Assembly: GCA_910589415.1 (NCBI GenBank)
Contig: OU342632.1
Location: 51,573,341-51,637,340 of the forward strand
DNA: 64,000 nt
Reading direction: 5' to 3'
Source of the DNA: Malachius bipustulatus
Taxonomy: Eukaryota; Arthropoda; Insecta; Coleoptera; Melyridae
Of the stretch, positions 41,923-51,697 are shown one piece after another. The translations under genes and the position numbers were made by a program. The notes under the pieces are model-generated. The model searched no databases and was not told the origin of the DNA. It saw nothing but the letters and a program-made list of their open reading frames with translations. How positions within the stretch are numbered: the stretch's first letter is position 1; each line of letters starts with the position of its first letter.

Positions 41923-42241
41923 TCTGCGAACGTGGTACACATTCTTAGTATGGTTGCCCATATCGAATTTCTAAATCACGAACTAAAACTATGTAATCAG
42001 TTCGTTTCGTCGCAGACAGAATGCGCAGAATATTCTTCGCTTCTCCTCGCAGTGCCAAAGGTAGTGCCGTTACTTTTTCTTGACTGGTCCACTCGTTTGC
42101 CGATGCAGCTGCTTCTAACTGTAGAACAAAGTTCTCACAGGAAGTCGTTCCATTATACTGCGGCGGTTTCATGCAGATTCGAGAAGCCTGTTCTACGACT
42201 AGTTCTTTGGGTACCTCCTCAGTTGTTAAACACACTTGCAT
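41923..42241 (-). pseudogene. Ty3/gypsy gag (capsid) relic
   Basis: The minus-strand 98-codon frame contains KPPQYNGTTSCENFVLQLEA, ANEWTSQEKVTALPLALRGE and YIVLVRDLEIRYG. These match the capsid region of Ty3/gypsy gag proteins ('Y.G...W..F...LE....W....K...L...L.G.A'). Only this central segment is left; the ATG at 42241 is internal. It fits the RT relic that follows on the same strand, in normal gag-then-pol order. Confidence 0.8.
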
Positions 42242-42599
42242 TTGCTCGCCTCTTTTTAAACTCAGTGCTGCCTATGCCGATCTAAATAATAACACACAAT
42301 AATATTGAACACTTCATTATTGTGATAATTATTCTAAATTAAATTTTCTGGAATCACTAGAAATCCACAAACATTTGCATAAACAACAATACGCAATCAT
42401 AAATGTATATCGGACAGCTAGACACGTACATTATTTGAATTTCACCCTGATATGCTGCAGTTCATGTCATCGACTGAGAAGATTCCGTAGAAACTAAATT
42501 TTGTTAGTTCTATTGAAAGTTATTTAAATCTAGTTACTTATTTTATGAAAGTTATATTTATGATTATGATCACTTAGGTTATACCATATTATCGCTGTG

Positions 42600-42735
42600 T
42601 TATTATATCAATAGTTTTAATGTTCATTTACATCTGAATGTCTGAATGTCTGAAGATGGAGAAACACGTGTAACATCGATAATAATCTTTGAATAAACAA
42701 TAGAATAATAACTTTAGTGTTTGATTCATCGGCAA
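42600..42735 (+). mobile_element. Penelope-like element end carrying a hammerhead core
   Basis: The stretch ends AACTTTAGTGTTTGATTCATC, a divergent version of the ACATTAGTGTTTTATTTATC end seen at the other Penelope-like loci. It contains a hammerhead-like core at 42646-42676. A different subfamily from the copies at 35820, 47484 and 57296. Confidence 0.5.
42646..42676 (+). ncRNA. Hammerhead ribozyme motif, copy 1 (stem II reduced)
   Basis: ATGT, CTGAAGA, TGGA, GAAA, CACGTG, TA, ACAT in order. CTGAAGA fits the CUGANGA core and GAAA the second core. ATGT/ACAT can form stem I, CACGTG stem III with no loop, and the predicted cleavage is after GTA. Stem II is only four bases and cannot pair, so this copy is probably inactive. 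Penelope-like elements are known to carry hammerheads with minimal stem III. Confidence 0.55.
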
Positions 42736-43565
42736 TTTGTTTATTAATTTCGCACCTTTCCGCGTGTAGACAAAAACTTTGTTATGGATTTATATTGGCG
42801 ATTTAAGGAGTAAAAGCTCATGCTAATAAATTAATTTATCGAGAATGCGGTACTTTACTTGAACATTTCCATTAAAAGTTCTCGAATTCATCAGCGAGAA
42901 CTTAATACCCTTTTTGTAACAGTAGGCAAAATTTCCAAACTTTTAAATATAATATTGTCTGGTTAACACTTAATTCCAATTATGCCAGACGTACATCATA
43001 ATACTTTGTTTTTAATATTTTCCCAATAAAATAACATTTTCAACTCTTACTTTGAGTAATCGGTAAATAATTGAAGAATAATAACACCGCTGTCAAATTT
43101 AAAATTTATTGAACAATATCATACTATTATTATAGAAGCATACAATAACGTTCTCTGAATGATAATTTTCTGTTGTATTATTATCAAATAATAAGTAAAT
43201 TACAAGAAGTGTCGTAGTTTTTCACTTTCATACTGTCGATTTTTTTATGAATCTATCTACCCTTAATTAATATTAGGATAATAATTAGGTACCTATATGA
43301 AATTTGTAATTTTGATTTTTAAAAAAGAACAGTGAACAGAACATAATATGCTCTACTTATTTAATCTCTACCACTTATATCATATCCAAATAAAAAAATA
43401 GAAAAACAATAATTTAGGACACACATAAAAAATAATAGTTCATATCACAAAGGCTGATTTTTTCTATTAGTAAAATTTGTTATTATGCACTTCAATAACG
43501 TTATTTTACAAGTTAAAATTGAAATATTGCATTATCATGTAACGCAAATTCAAAATTTTATCAAT

Positions 43566-43578
43566 TAAATGAGATATA
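43566..43578. other. SINE target-site duplication (left)
   Basis: TAAATGAGATATA here and at 43841-43853 flank the second SINE exactly. Confidence 0.9.
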
Positions 43579-43840
43579 TTTTTTTTTAAAGAGGGAGCAT
43601 CGGTCTTAACTGTGTAGGTAAGACATAGTCGCTCCACTCTGGTAAATTGGCTTTGAGCACGAACTCTTTAGCCACACACACTTTAAATTATATTTGCCTT
43701 TTTAAACGTTCGATCGCTTGTTTTACTTTTCACAGACATTCGAAAATGAATCTGAAAAGTAAAGCGGGCCGAGGTGAGTTTCGAACCCGCGATCTATGGC
43801 TTCGTGGGCCAGCGGAGAACCACTTGACCACGCAAGTCAC
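43579..43840 (-). mobile_element. tRNA-derived SINE, copy 2 (minus strand), complete
   Basis: On the minus strand it begins GTGACTTGCGTGGTCAAGTG, with an A box (TGGTCAAGTGG) and a B box (GGTTCGAAACTC) at normal tRNA spacing. An unrelated body containing TTCGAATGTCTGTGAAAAG follows, and it ends in an A-rich tail (T run at 43579-43588 on the plus strand). A perfect 13-bp target duplication flanks it. Compared with copy 1 (12247-12506) it keeps better promoter boxes. The SINE depends on a LINE for movement, and I cannot match its tail to either LINE here. Confidence 0.93.
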
Positions 43841-43853
43841 TAAATGAGATATA
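43841..43853. other. SINE target-site duplication (right)
   Basis: TAAATGAGATATA, the second copy of the 13-bp duplication. Confidence 0.9.
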
Positions 43854-43926
43854 AACCTATAAAAACTTAAATCTAATCGAGTTCCCCTCGATATTCAATA
43901 AAAAAAAAACGACACGATCTTCGATT

Positions 43927-44498
43927 ATTTGGGTTCTCGGGCGCTCCAGACTTGACAACTGTCAGGACGATGGGTGAAATACCCGACTCCAATTCGACAG
44001 GCTATTAATTGTCTTTTTACTCATTATTAGACCTACCTACCTACGGTGTTGTTATGATCCTTTGAGTATACTTTGGCTTTTTAATATGCATATTTGATGT
44101 CAGTCTCGTAGCCCCTGGAGTGTCTGCAACCTATAATACGCTTTGGAGTTTCGCTGGGAGCCTTTGACTTCTCTTGATAGATGTCGCTCTTTCTTGAGGT
44201 CACTGGTAACCGGTGGAATTCCAATCCATAAGAGAGTGTCGATTCATACAGCGATTCATATCCTTCCGGATTCCAATATAGTACGCTGACGAGGTCTAAT
44301 GAGACCGAAACGGCCGTCCGTGCTTTTGGAACTCTGGTTGGATGTGTGTTGCTGTCTGAGTCGAAGCTCTTTATTTGGTTTCTCGGGCGCTCCAGACTTG
44401 ACAACTGTCAGGACGATGGGTGAATAACCCGACTCCAATTCGACAGGCTATTAATTGTCTTTGTACTCATTAGACCTACCTACCTACGGTGTTGTTAT
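43927..44498. mobile_element. Module bounded by 128-bp direct repeats
   Basis: 43927-44054 and 44372-44498 share ATTTGGGTTCTCGGGCGCTC (the second has GGTTTC), then GACTTGACAACTGTCAGGAC and CTACCTACCTACGGTGTTG, with a few substitutions and a 3-base gap. The 317-bp interior reads on the minus strand as a coding-like stretch containing YWNPEGYESLYES, preceded by PRTAVSVSLD. It could be a very small LTR-type (TRIM-like) unit, or a tandem duplication of a longer repeat. Neither a primer-binding site nor a target duplication could be shown. Confidence 0.6.
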
Positions 44499-45029
44499 TT
44501 ATGTTAATTGACGTATAAGACAGAAAGATTGTTAAAGTACATTATCTTTCATTTAGTTCAGTTAAGTGGTGTGATTGAAATTAGAATTGTGATGTGACTG
44601 GTTATTAGAATAATTTCTCCACTGAGATCTACCTTGGTAATCCGTTTTCAAGTAACGGCCTCCGTTGATCAACGTCGAAGTGCTTGTCCAGTTGATCAAC
44701 GGTGATCAACGTCGAGTCTTCGAAAGTATTATTGTTTTCGTAGGTCTGGGCGTCACCCTATACTTACTTGTTTGTTTAATAATTAAAATACGTCCTGGCG
44801 CTTTATATCCGGCAAACAACCGTGCGTCGACGCGTTAACCGACGAGCAGGCGACATTGTGTTATTTTTAATCAGTGTCATAGTTGGCTATGTCGTCATTA
44901 AATAAGTACTTTTTCTAGATGCAATGATATAAACTCGATATGGTTTTTATTGAAAATAAATGAGTTTTGACGGTTTTTTCACTTAAAAAAGACAGTATTT
45001 TGTAATTTTTATTTTTTTTTATTTTGGCA
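44499..45029. other. No gene; local GTTGATCAACG repeats
   Basis: GTTGATCAACG-type palindromes occur at about 44665, 44693 and 44703. Otherwise unremarkable AT-rich sequence. Confidence 0.45.
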
Positions 45030-45340
45030 CCATTTTTAAGAGCGCGTAAAAGTCATTCATATGTATCACATGTCATAATAATTATTCATCAAATAATAAA
45101 AAAATATGGAAAACCAGTTTAAATAAAATAAAATAATAAAATAAAAATAATAAAATAATAAATAAATAATAAATAATAATAAATAAATAAAAATAATAAA
45201 ATAAAATAATTTAGATAAAATACCTAGTTATAAAAATTAAAAACCGGTTTTGCGTATTATTTTTTTTATGAATAGTTATGACATGTGATACATGCTACTT
45301 GAATGTTTTTTTACGCGCTCTTAAATGGTGCCAAAATGGC
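45030..45340. repeat. Foldback with an (ATAAA)n centre
   Basis: GGCACCATTTTTAAGAGCGCG at the left mirrors CGCGCTCTTAAATGGTGCC at the right, and ATGTATCACATGTCATAA mirrors TTATGACATGTGATACATG. The centre, 45119-45230, is an AAATAATAAATAAA microsatellite. The adjoining ATGGCTGCCATAAGAAAAAC is shared with the 54795-55672 foldback region. Confidence 0.75.
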
Positions 45341-45742
45341 TGCCATAAGAAAAACGAAAGTTGGGTGCCCTGTATAAAACATAAGAACTCTAGCCCGTTT
45401 AACATCACCCTTTGCCTGTGTGCCAAATTTCAGGTCATTATCTTTTAAACAAACAAAGATACTGTACGTAGAATAAAATTACGTAAATCTTCAACAAGAC
45501 GTGATTTTTTTGTGATGTTTGGTTAACATTTAATGAAAACATATGATTGGTGATTTTTATAGCGTCTGTAGCAACTACCAGAGCAACATGCCTCCTCGGT
45601 CAATGAAACGCGAGACATGATTATCGCTGTAGTCAATTCATCATGCTTGACTATCGATATTCGATAGCTAGTTACGAGGAAGTATAGGAAAATATTAGGA
45701 ACATTATGAGTTGTGTAATCAGAAAAACAAACTGATGTAATA
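45341..45742. other. No gene; edge of repeat
   Basis: Contains CCCTGTATAAAACATAAG (a single TACAGGG end) at 45368. No coding signal. Confidence 0.4.
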
Positions 45743-46480
45743 CAGGGTGAGTCATTCCAATCTTCGGACCCGGATATCTCTGTTGGGTTGGTAAGCCAGA
45801 TACAAAAAAAGTTTGTGCAGACAAAAGTTCTTCAAGACAGTGGGGGTCATCTGACTGCACTGATGACTTTGGTCTTCTGGACCAATTCATGGTCATTTGG
45901 AGGTGAAGGTTGTTTTTTAAATAGGACACCTGTGTATTTTTGTTTCTTCATATTATTTTCCGAGAAAATACAATAAGAATGGTTTTTACAGTTGCAGTCT
46001 AAAACGAGTAGGTTATGAGTTATAAACAACTGAAAATCGCAGTTTCTCATTTTAGAAGCAGTGGAAACGGCTCCGACTATCGGAAAACGGCTTACATATC
46101 CGTACCCAAATTTTTCCCGTAGTATCCTACTATATGGTTTAAATTTTAATACAGATTGAAGAAAATACAAGATTTTTAATCACACTGTATAAAAAATCCA
46201 TCCACACAATAGGATACTACATGAAAAACTGAAGGTTAGGGACATGTAAGTCGTTTTCCGATAGTTGGATCCGTTTCCGATGTATAGGTACACTGCTTTT
46301 AAAATGAGAAACTGCGATTTTCATTTGTTTATAACTCATAACTTCCTCATTTTAGACTGCAACTATAAAAACCATTCTTATTAGATGTTCTCGAGAAATA
46401 TGAAAAAACAAAAATATACAGTGTGACCTATTTAAAAAACAACCTTCACCCATTGTCAAACAACTTTTGTCTGTACAATA
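45743..46480. repeat. Long foldback with the shared core
   Basis: The arms pair CAGACAAAAGTTCTTCAAG-side sequence with its partner near 46465 only partly, so the outer shell is eroded. The inner shell is clear: GAAGGTTGTTTTTTAAATAGG mirrors CTATTTAAAAAACAACCTTC. Inside are GAGTTATAAACAACTGAAAATC, GGAAAACGGCTTACATATCC and the mirror forms. The centre near 46165-46185 has the degenerate ATACAGATTGAAG / ACACTGTAT pair. Confidence 0.75.
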
Positions 46481-46499
46481 ATATTAATTATAACAATCA

Positions 46500-47060
46500 A
46501 GGCAAATCATCCAAGACTTGTTCAATAATACCTTGAGATTCACATTCATCAAAGACTTCACCACAGCTTTCTACGATGTCTTATGATTTCAATTTCTTCA
46601 AGGTTGACTGGACACAATCCTTTTCTTGGACACAGTTTAGTAGCTCGGAAGTGAAGGGGAACCACTCAGCCAAGGCAGTCGTACCTCATTATCTTCCATC
46701 ATCGCAAGATCTGCTGATTGTCTGCGCAAAAAAGCAAAAAAGTCCTTGGCAGCTATCTCCTGTTCCATTCGTGTTTTCTTCGTCTAAATAAACTGTGAAT
46801 GACCTCGTCAGAACCGACTGGAACAAACCTCAAGCGCCGTGCAGTAAAACGCAGGATATAAGAACGCTACGAGATCCACTATCTATCATCAATGCTGAAA
46901 CTCTCTTGTTCTTCGTTCTATAACAAACATCTATTTTAAGGGTCTGCAAAATCACCCTCAAATCAGTATGATTGGACAATGCTGAGTTTGTCGACGGGAT
47001 TTCTGTTTCTCTGCCACATGAAGATTGATGACACAGGGTAATTAACATGCTGTCCTGCGC
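46500..47060 (-). pseudogene. Coding-like relic of unknown origin
   Basis: On the minus strand two frames look protein-like. MEQEIAAKDFFAFLRRQSAD with LAMMEDNEVRLPWL reads from about 46770. A 72-codon frame at 46830-47048 contains ALMIDSGSRSVLIS. DSG followed by hydrophobic residues recalls a retroelement aspartic protease, but one motif is not enough to assign it. Stops separate the pieces. I do not recognise a family. Confidence 0.25.
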
Positions 47061-47483
47061 ATAAAATACATTTTTTAGGTCATTAGAACTTCTTTCCTCT
47101 TCTCCATTGTATATTCCTTAGCTTTGAAATATTTTAAACGTTTATGGACTCCATCACAAAATACACACTTCTAAACTTCTGAATTAATCAGACTGGTAGC
47201 CGTGGGGCTCCTTGGTTGGGTTTCATATTGCTGTTTTATTTTATTAATAGCTCCTCCCTGTAATTTAGAAGCAGGACAATAAAATTGAATTTTTTCAAGG
47301 CGAATTGTATTTTTATCAGAAGCAAATAAAAATTTGAAGAATGACTTTTTCTCGAAAGAATGAACATAAGATTTTTATAAGTGTAGTGATCTCAATCCGT
47401 GGACACACTGTATAAAAGTTTTATTTAAATTTAATAAATTTGAGAGTTCGTCATTTATATTGAAAGTGAAAGTGTGATTGATG
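47061..47483. other. No gene recognised
   Basis: AT-rich linker. Nothing supported. Confidence 0.35.
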
Positions 47484-47610
47484 ATAAATAAAACACTAAT
47501 GTTTTAAAAGATTCTACTGATGTATATTGCTGGATATTAACGTTACACGTGTTTCACTACTTTTTAGCATCTTCAGACGTATGTAAATAAAATTATTGAT
47601 ATAGTAACTC
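47484..47610 (-). mobile_element. Penelope-like element end with hammerhead
   Basis: Plus-strand order: GATGATAAATAAAACACTAATG, GATTCTACTGATGTATATTGC, TGGATATTAACGTTACACGTG, then the hammerhead core. On the minus strand the unit runs from the ribozyme to TTAGTGTTTTATTTATC. It matches the ends at 22150 and 57296 closely outside the ribozyme. Confidence 0.65.
47541..47580 (-). ncRNA. Hammerhead ribozyme motif, copy 2 (best preserved)
   Basis: Read on the minus strand: ACGT, CTGAAGA, TGCTAAAAAGTAGT, GAAA, CACGTG, TA, ACGTT. ACGT/ACGT forms stem I directly beside the core. GCTA/TAGT forms a four-base stem II with an AAAAG loop (one G-T pair, one unpaired T at its base). CACGTG forms a loopless stem III. 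Cleavage is predicted after GTA. This is the minimal type I layout known from Penelope-like elements, which probably works as a dimer. Confidence 0.7.
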
Positions 47611-47640
47611 GAATTCGAGCCAACAATGCAACTAAAATAG

Positions 47641-48249
47641 ATTTTGAATAATATTATCGAATATGTTTCCGCGCAACGATTATTGTTTTAAGCTTTGTTG
47701 GACCCTGTGTCATTTTAATTTTCCTTTAAATTTCAGTAACGTAGCCATATGAAAGTTTCATCCTATATTATATGTACCTAGGTATATTCCTTTCCCGAGT
47801 TTTAGACTGAATTTACCAGGATTCCGTAAGAATTATTTATTAGGGTCTTCCTCGTTCACACAGGTTTAACATGACAGTTTTAAAATAAAGCTAAGATTTA
47901 TATTAGAGGGGGATGTATAATTCTAACCGACATCCGCGTTATGGATAAGACTTATGAAAGTAGATACCATTAAACCTATATATATTTTATGGTAGTATCA
48001 ACCGAACTCTTGGGTACTATTTATCGAAAATTTATTTCCTTATTGCATAATATGGCTTTTAATGTAGTAATTTTGTGTTAGAGTGGTTAGTTATAGATAA
48101 AGACCCGGTTGCGGGAACATTATAAAATAAATTTAACTGGCAGATAATCATTGCTATAAAAATACCATACATTATCAAAATATTGGTGTGAGATTCCCAG
48201 AAATAAAGTACACTGTCGTTTATAAAAATGTAAGACCATTATACTCGTA
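47641..48249. other. No gene; one repeat shared with 48571-48628
   Basis: GAATAATATTATCGAATATG with CGCAACGATTATTGTTTTAAGC (47645-47702) recurs at 48571-48628 with few differences. The rest is AT-rich without supported frames. Confidence 0.45.
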
Positions 48250-48876
48250 TACAGGGTGATCCCAAAATGGCGGACACGGTATACAGGGTGTTGTAGAGGA
48301 TGTTCAGAAACATTGTAAATTAAAAAAAAAATGGGTTCCTCGGCTTCGTTACCGAGATATAGGGTGTCCTTTTTCTAAAATTTAAATCAAAAAGGAAGTC
48401 AAATTCAAACAACCTCCACTGGCAAAACACATGATTTCACAAAACTAGAACGATAGTGTTTGCTTTTTATTTTTTTATCATCGGGAACGGAACTACAAGC
48501 ATTCAAAGTTTACCTATTCCCTAAGTTCAACAAAATTTTTCAATGTGGCATCGTTGTTCGAGTTCGAGATTTTAAATAAAATTATCGAATATGTATCCAC
48601 GCAACGATTATTGTTTAAGCTTTGTTGTGTTTCCATTTCATATGTTTCCATGGTAACATCTATCTGATGGGTATTGTAGACTTACACATTATTTTTCTCC
48701 CCGAAGAAGGGTATTCAGTGCAGTGCATGGGCTTTATTTTCTACAAAAGTGGTCATATCTTCTTAAGCCATATCTTCTTGAGCCATACTGGAGAAAAAAG
48801 TAAATGAACTTACACTCTTTAATCAACAATAGATGCTGTGGTGCTGTCCGTTCCGCCATTTCGGGATCATCCTGTA
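48250..48876. repeat. Foldback-type element, short arms
   Basis: TACAGGGTGATCCCAAAATGG at the left mirrors CCATTTCGGGATCATCCTGTA at the right, and GGCGGACA mirrors TGTCCGTTCCGCC. Beyond about 35 bases the arms no longer match. It contains a second TACAGGGTGTTGTAGAGG at 48283 and the 48571-48628 repeat. Confidence 0.65.
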
Positions 48877-48878
48877 TA

Positions 48879-49782
48879 TACAGACTGTCCCAGCTCATTC
48901 GAAGCGGTCTCTGTAGGCCAAACGATAGAGGTTTTCAAAAAAATTTTCGCAAATTCAAGTACAGGATCGCAATGGCAATAATTTAAAATTATTTTGGAGT
49001 ATACAGAGTGTCCCATATGACAAAATGGCATATCAAAACTATGTTTTTTTTTAATGGAATGCTCCTTTGTTATTGTGTTTTTAGATTGACTGAGAAGAAA
49101 AAATAAGATTGGTTTTCACAGTTGGTGTTTAAATTCAGAAGTTCGTGAGTTATAAACAAGTGAAAATCGTCATTTTTGAAGTTCAAGGATTAAAATAGGA
49201 CATTAAAATATTAAAATAGAAAATAAAATAGGACATTACAACGAAAACGGCCCAAGATAGAGAAAAACGGCTTACATGTCCTTATTTTAACTTTTCATAT
49301 ACTATCCTATGATGTAGATAAAACGTTTATGCAGGGTGATAAAAAATTTGAAAATATCTGAGATTTCTCCACGCGTCATCAAATAGAAAAAAACAAAAAC
49401 AGTACAAATGTCTCTATACCATAGAATAGCACATACATAAAAAAATAAAATAGGGACATACAAGCGGTTTTTCTCTATCCTGAACCGTTTTAGTTATACA
49501 GAGCCTTGAACTTAAAACAATGGCGATTTTCAATTGTTTATAACTCACAAACTTCTCAATTTAAACACCAACAACTATAAAAAGCAATCTTATTTTTTCT
49601 TCTCAGACAATATAAAAATGTAATAACATACGAGCATTCCATTTAAAAATAAAAATAAAAAACATAACTTTGATATGCCACTGTCATATGGGACACTCTG
49701 TACTTGAATTTGCCAAAAAAAATTTAGAAAGTCCGTCGTTTGGCCTACAAAGACCGCTTCGAATGAACCTGGGACACCTGTA
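48879..49782. repeat. Two-shell foldback with the shared core, 904 bp
   Basis: Outer shell: TACAGACTGTCCCAGCTCATTC mirrors GAATGAACCTGGGACACCTGTA. Inner shell: ATACAGAGTGTCCCATATGAC (about 48999) mirrors ATATGGGACACTCTGTAC (about 49701). The inner shell is a close relative of the 1910-2546 shell (GGAATGCTCC, GATTGGTTTTCACAGTTGG, GAGTTATAAACAAGTG). The outer shell is entirely different. It begins 2 bases after the preceding element. Confidence 0.82.
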
Positions 49783-50754
49783 TATTACAAATATGCAATA
49801 TATTCGTCAAATTTCCAAAGTATTTTTAACAAATCGCGGTTCTTGTAAGTACCTCTTTACGTATTTGAAGAGATTTTAACGTTTTTGTTTTCCCCCGTCA
49901 GCAAGGATTTTTATTTATATCTGAAAAGGGAATGTGAGTGAATGAGAGACGTAATTTTCCAACACGATCCTTCATGGTAGAACACCGGTGTGAAGAAAAA
50001 AGATATAGTATTCCAAGGATGTTGTAAGTTCGAGGTTGTATTGAAACAGTTCGAGTTATTCTCTTATTTGGGTGGGGGATTACTTGGCGCAAGGTTCGGC
50101 TTTTGTTGAAGTACCATGCCTTAAGCGGGACCTTTAAAACTCTCATTTAGATTATCCCGTGGGAACATTATGTTCAACAAGTTGTAAGCGCCAAATGAAT
50201 TTAAGATAAACGCGCTTTCGCATTGGACAAACAAAACATTTGCTATCAATCCAACCAGTTATTTTTGAGTAGATTGCGAATCTCTTGGAAATACACATTA
50301 AATTTATGCAATGAAGGGGTGTTGGAATATTTCGCATGGCGTACTGAAAACCAGAAAAATTTAACATTGCTCTTAGCTAGTTCATAACGAAGAATTGACA
50401 TGTTTCTAAGCTTGATTTCTCTGTCTGAGTGAATCCTCGGCCTGTCACATGTCGGGCTCTTTTATATGGATTCTGTGGAAACTGTCCTCAAGCAAGTTCT
50501 TAAACCATAACGAGAGGAAGTCTTGAGATTTTTTCCTAGAGGGGATCTCTGTAATTTAAGAATCTGAGGAGCAGGACCCCTCAATGTATACCTACTTGTT
50601 AACCTAACCAGCTGCAAGCACGTAGGAACATCGTACTTCGCTAGCTATAGAAAGCCAATAGAGCTTGTATGAAGGGGGAGCTTGAATCTATCAGAGTAGG
50701 ATAACCTTAACAACTAGACCTCGTTTGGTCGTCATCTTTGGGATCTAGATCCTA
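49783..50754. other. No gene recognised
   Basis: Short frames of up to 82 codons on the minus strand lack domains. No RNA gene or element boundary seen. Confidence 0.35.
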
Positions 50755-51080
50755 TACAGGGTGCATAAAAAGTATTGCACCAAGCAGGATTACGCAGAGG
50801 AAGTTTGACATTTAGATTTGACATTTGGTTGGGTTGAACTACACATAAATAATACCTATACGTTGATTTGAGTTTCATCTGTTTTGTGGGACTGGCGTTT
50901 GTCTATGGCCACTATCTTGAATTTATTTTTTATTGCAGCCTAGGTTCATTTTGGTGTCATTGAGCAGGAAATGATTTAGAAACACAATTTGGTATATCAT
51001 AAGTTTGTTTACTCAAAATTAACGAGGACAAAATTAAAAAATGAATAAATATGTAGTTCAAGTAGAATGATCAATAAAAG

Positions 51081-51359
51081 TCAATTTCTTTGCGGTATTT
51101 GTGGATTATCAGTCAAATCCAATAAAACTTGTAATGAAATGTAATCATTTGTTTCTGTTTTCGGTCTTCCTAGAATTGAACGATTTTTTACACTCTTTAT
51201 TTCATCAAATCGTTGCACTGTTCGTGATACTGTGGATCTGCTGATTGGAGTTCTATTTGTATGACTGTCACTTAGTGCATGACAAGTTTCAGAATGGGTC
51301 CTTTTGCGATCACCGAATCCAAAAATTATTAATAACTCAATGCTCTCGGACATTTTCAT
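51081..51359 (-). pseudogene. Transposase N-terminal helix-turn-helix (DUF4817 type)
   Basis: The 92-codon minus-strand frame reads MSESIELLIIFGFGDRKRTH, then SRSTVSRTVQRFDEI and GRPKTETNDYISLQVLLDL. This is the N-terminal DNA-binding region of a common insect transposase: 'IGFGDR.R...EVC' helix, 'STVSR' recognition helix, then the basic GRPK motif. The frame stops just before the left inverted repeat of the element, so the whole catalytic domain is deleted. A matching kind of C-terminus occurs at 13381-13467, but it is a separate locus. Confidence 0.7.
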
Positions 51360-51697
51360 TTTCGATTACCTATCTTATGACATACAGTTATAATTTAATC
51401 TAGAACAGACACGAGAACGCTTGTTTCCACAGAAACGAAAGCGTAATTCAACATGAGTAAACCTTACTCGAATAAATATGTTTTACCGCTTACCCAATAA
51501 ACGACAAAGTGAATCATCGCATCAAACGGGGGACAGAGACGCGCGGAGTAAGAAATTTCATAGCCGTGCATAATAATCTGATATGGGATGCACTAACTGA
51601 TAATATTGCAGAAAAATACAGTGTTTATATGAGATAATGACATGTTATGATAAGAAAAGTACATATCCAATAAGATTATTTATAAACTTCAGATGAA
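51360..51697. other. Interior of the composite transposon, no gene
   Basis: AT-rich. It separates the two transposase relics. The ends of the inner transposon are not recognisable. Confidence 0.35.

Larger units (their letters stand above)
42242..43564. other. AT-rich sequence without genes
   Basis: Contains one Penelope-like end (42600-42735), described separately. I see no other open frame or element. Confidence 0.4.
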
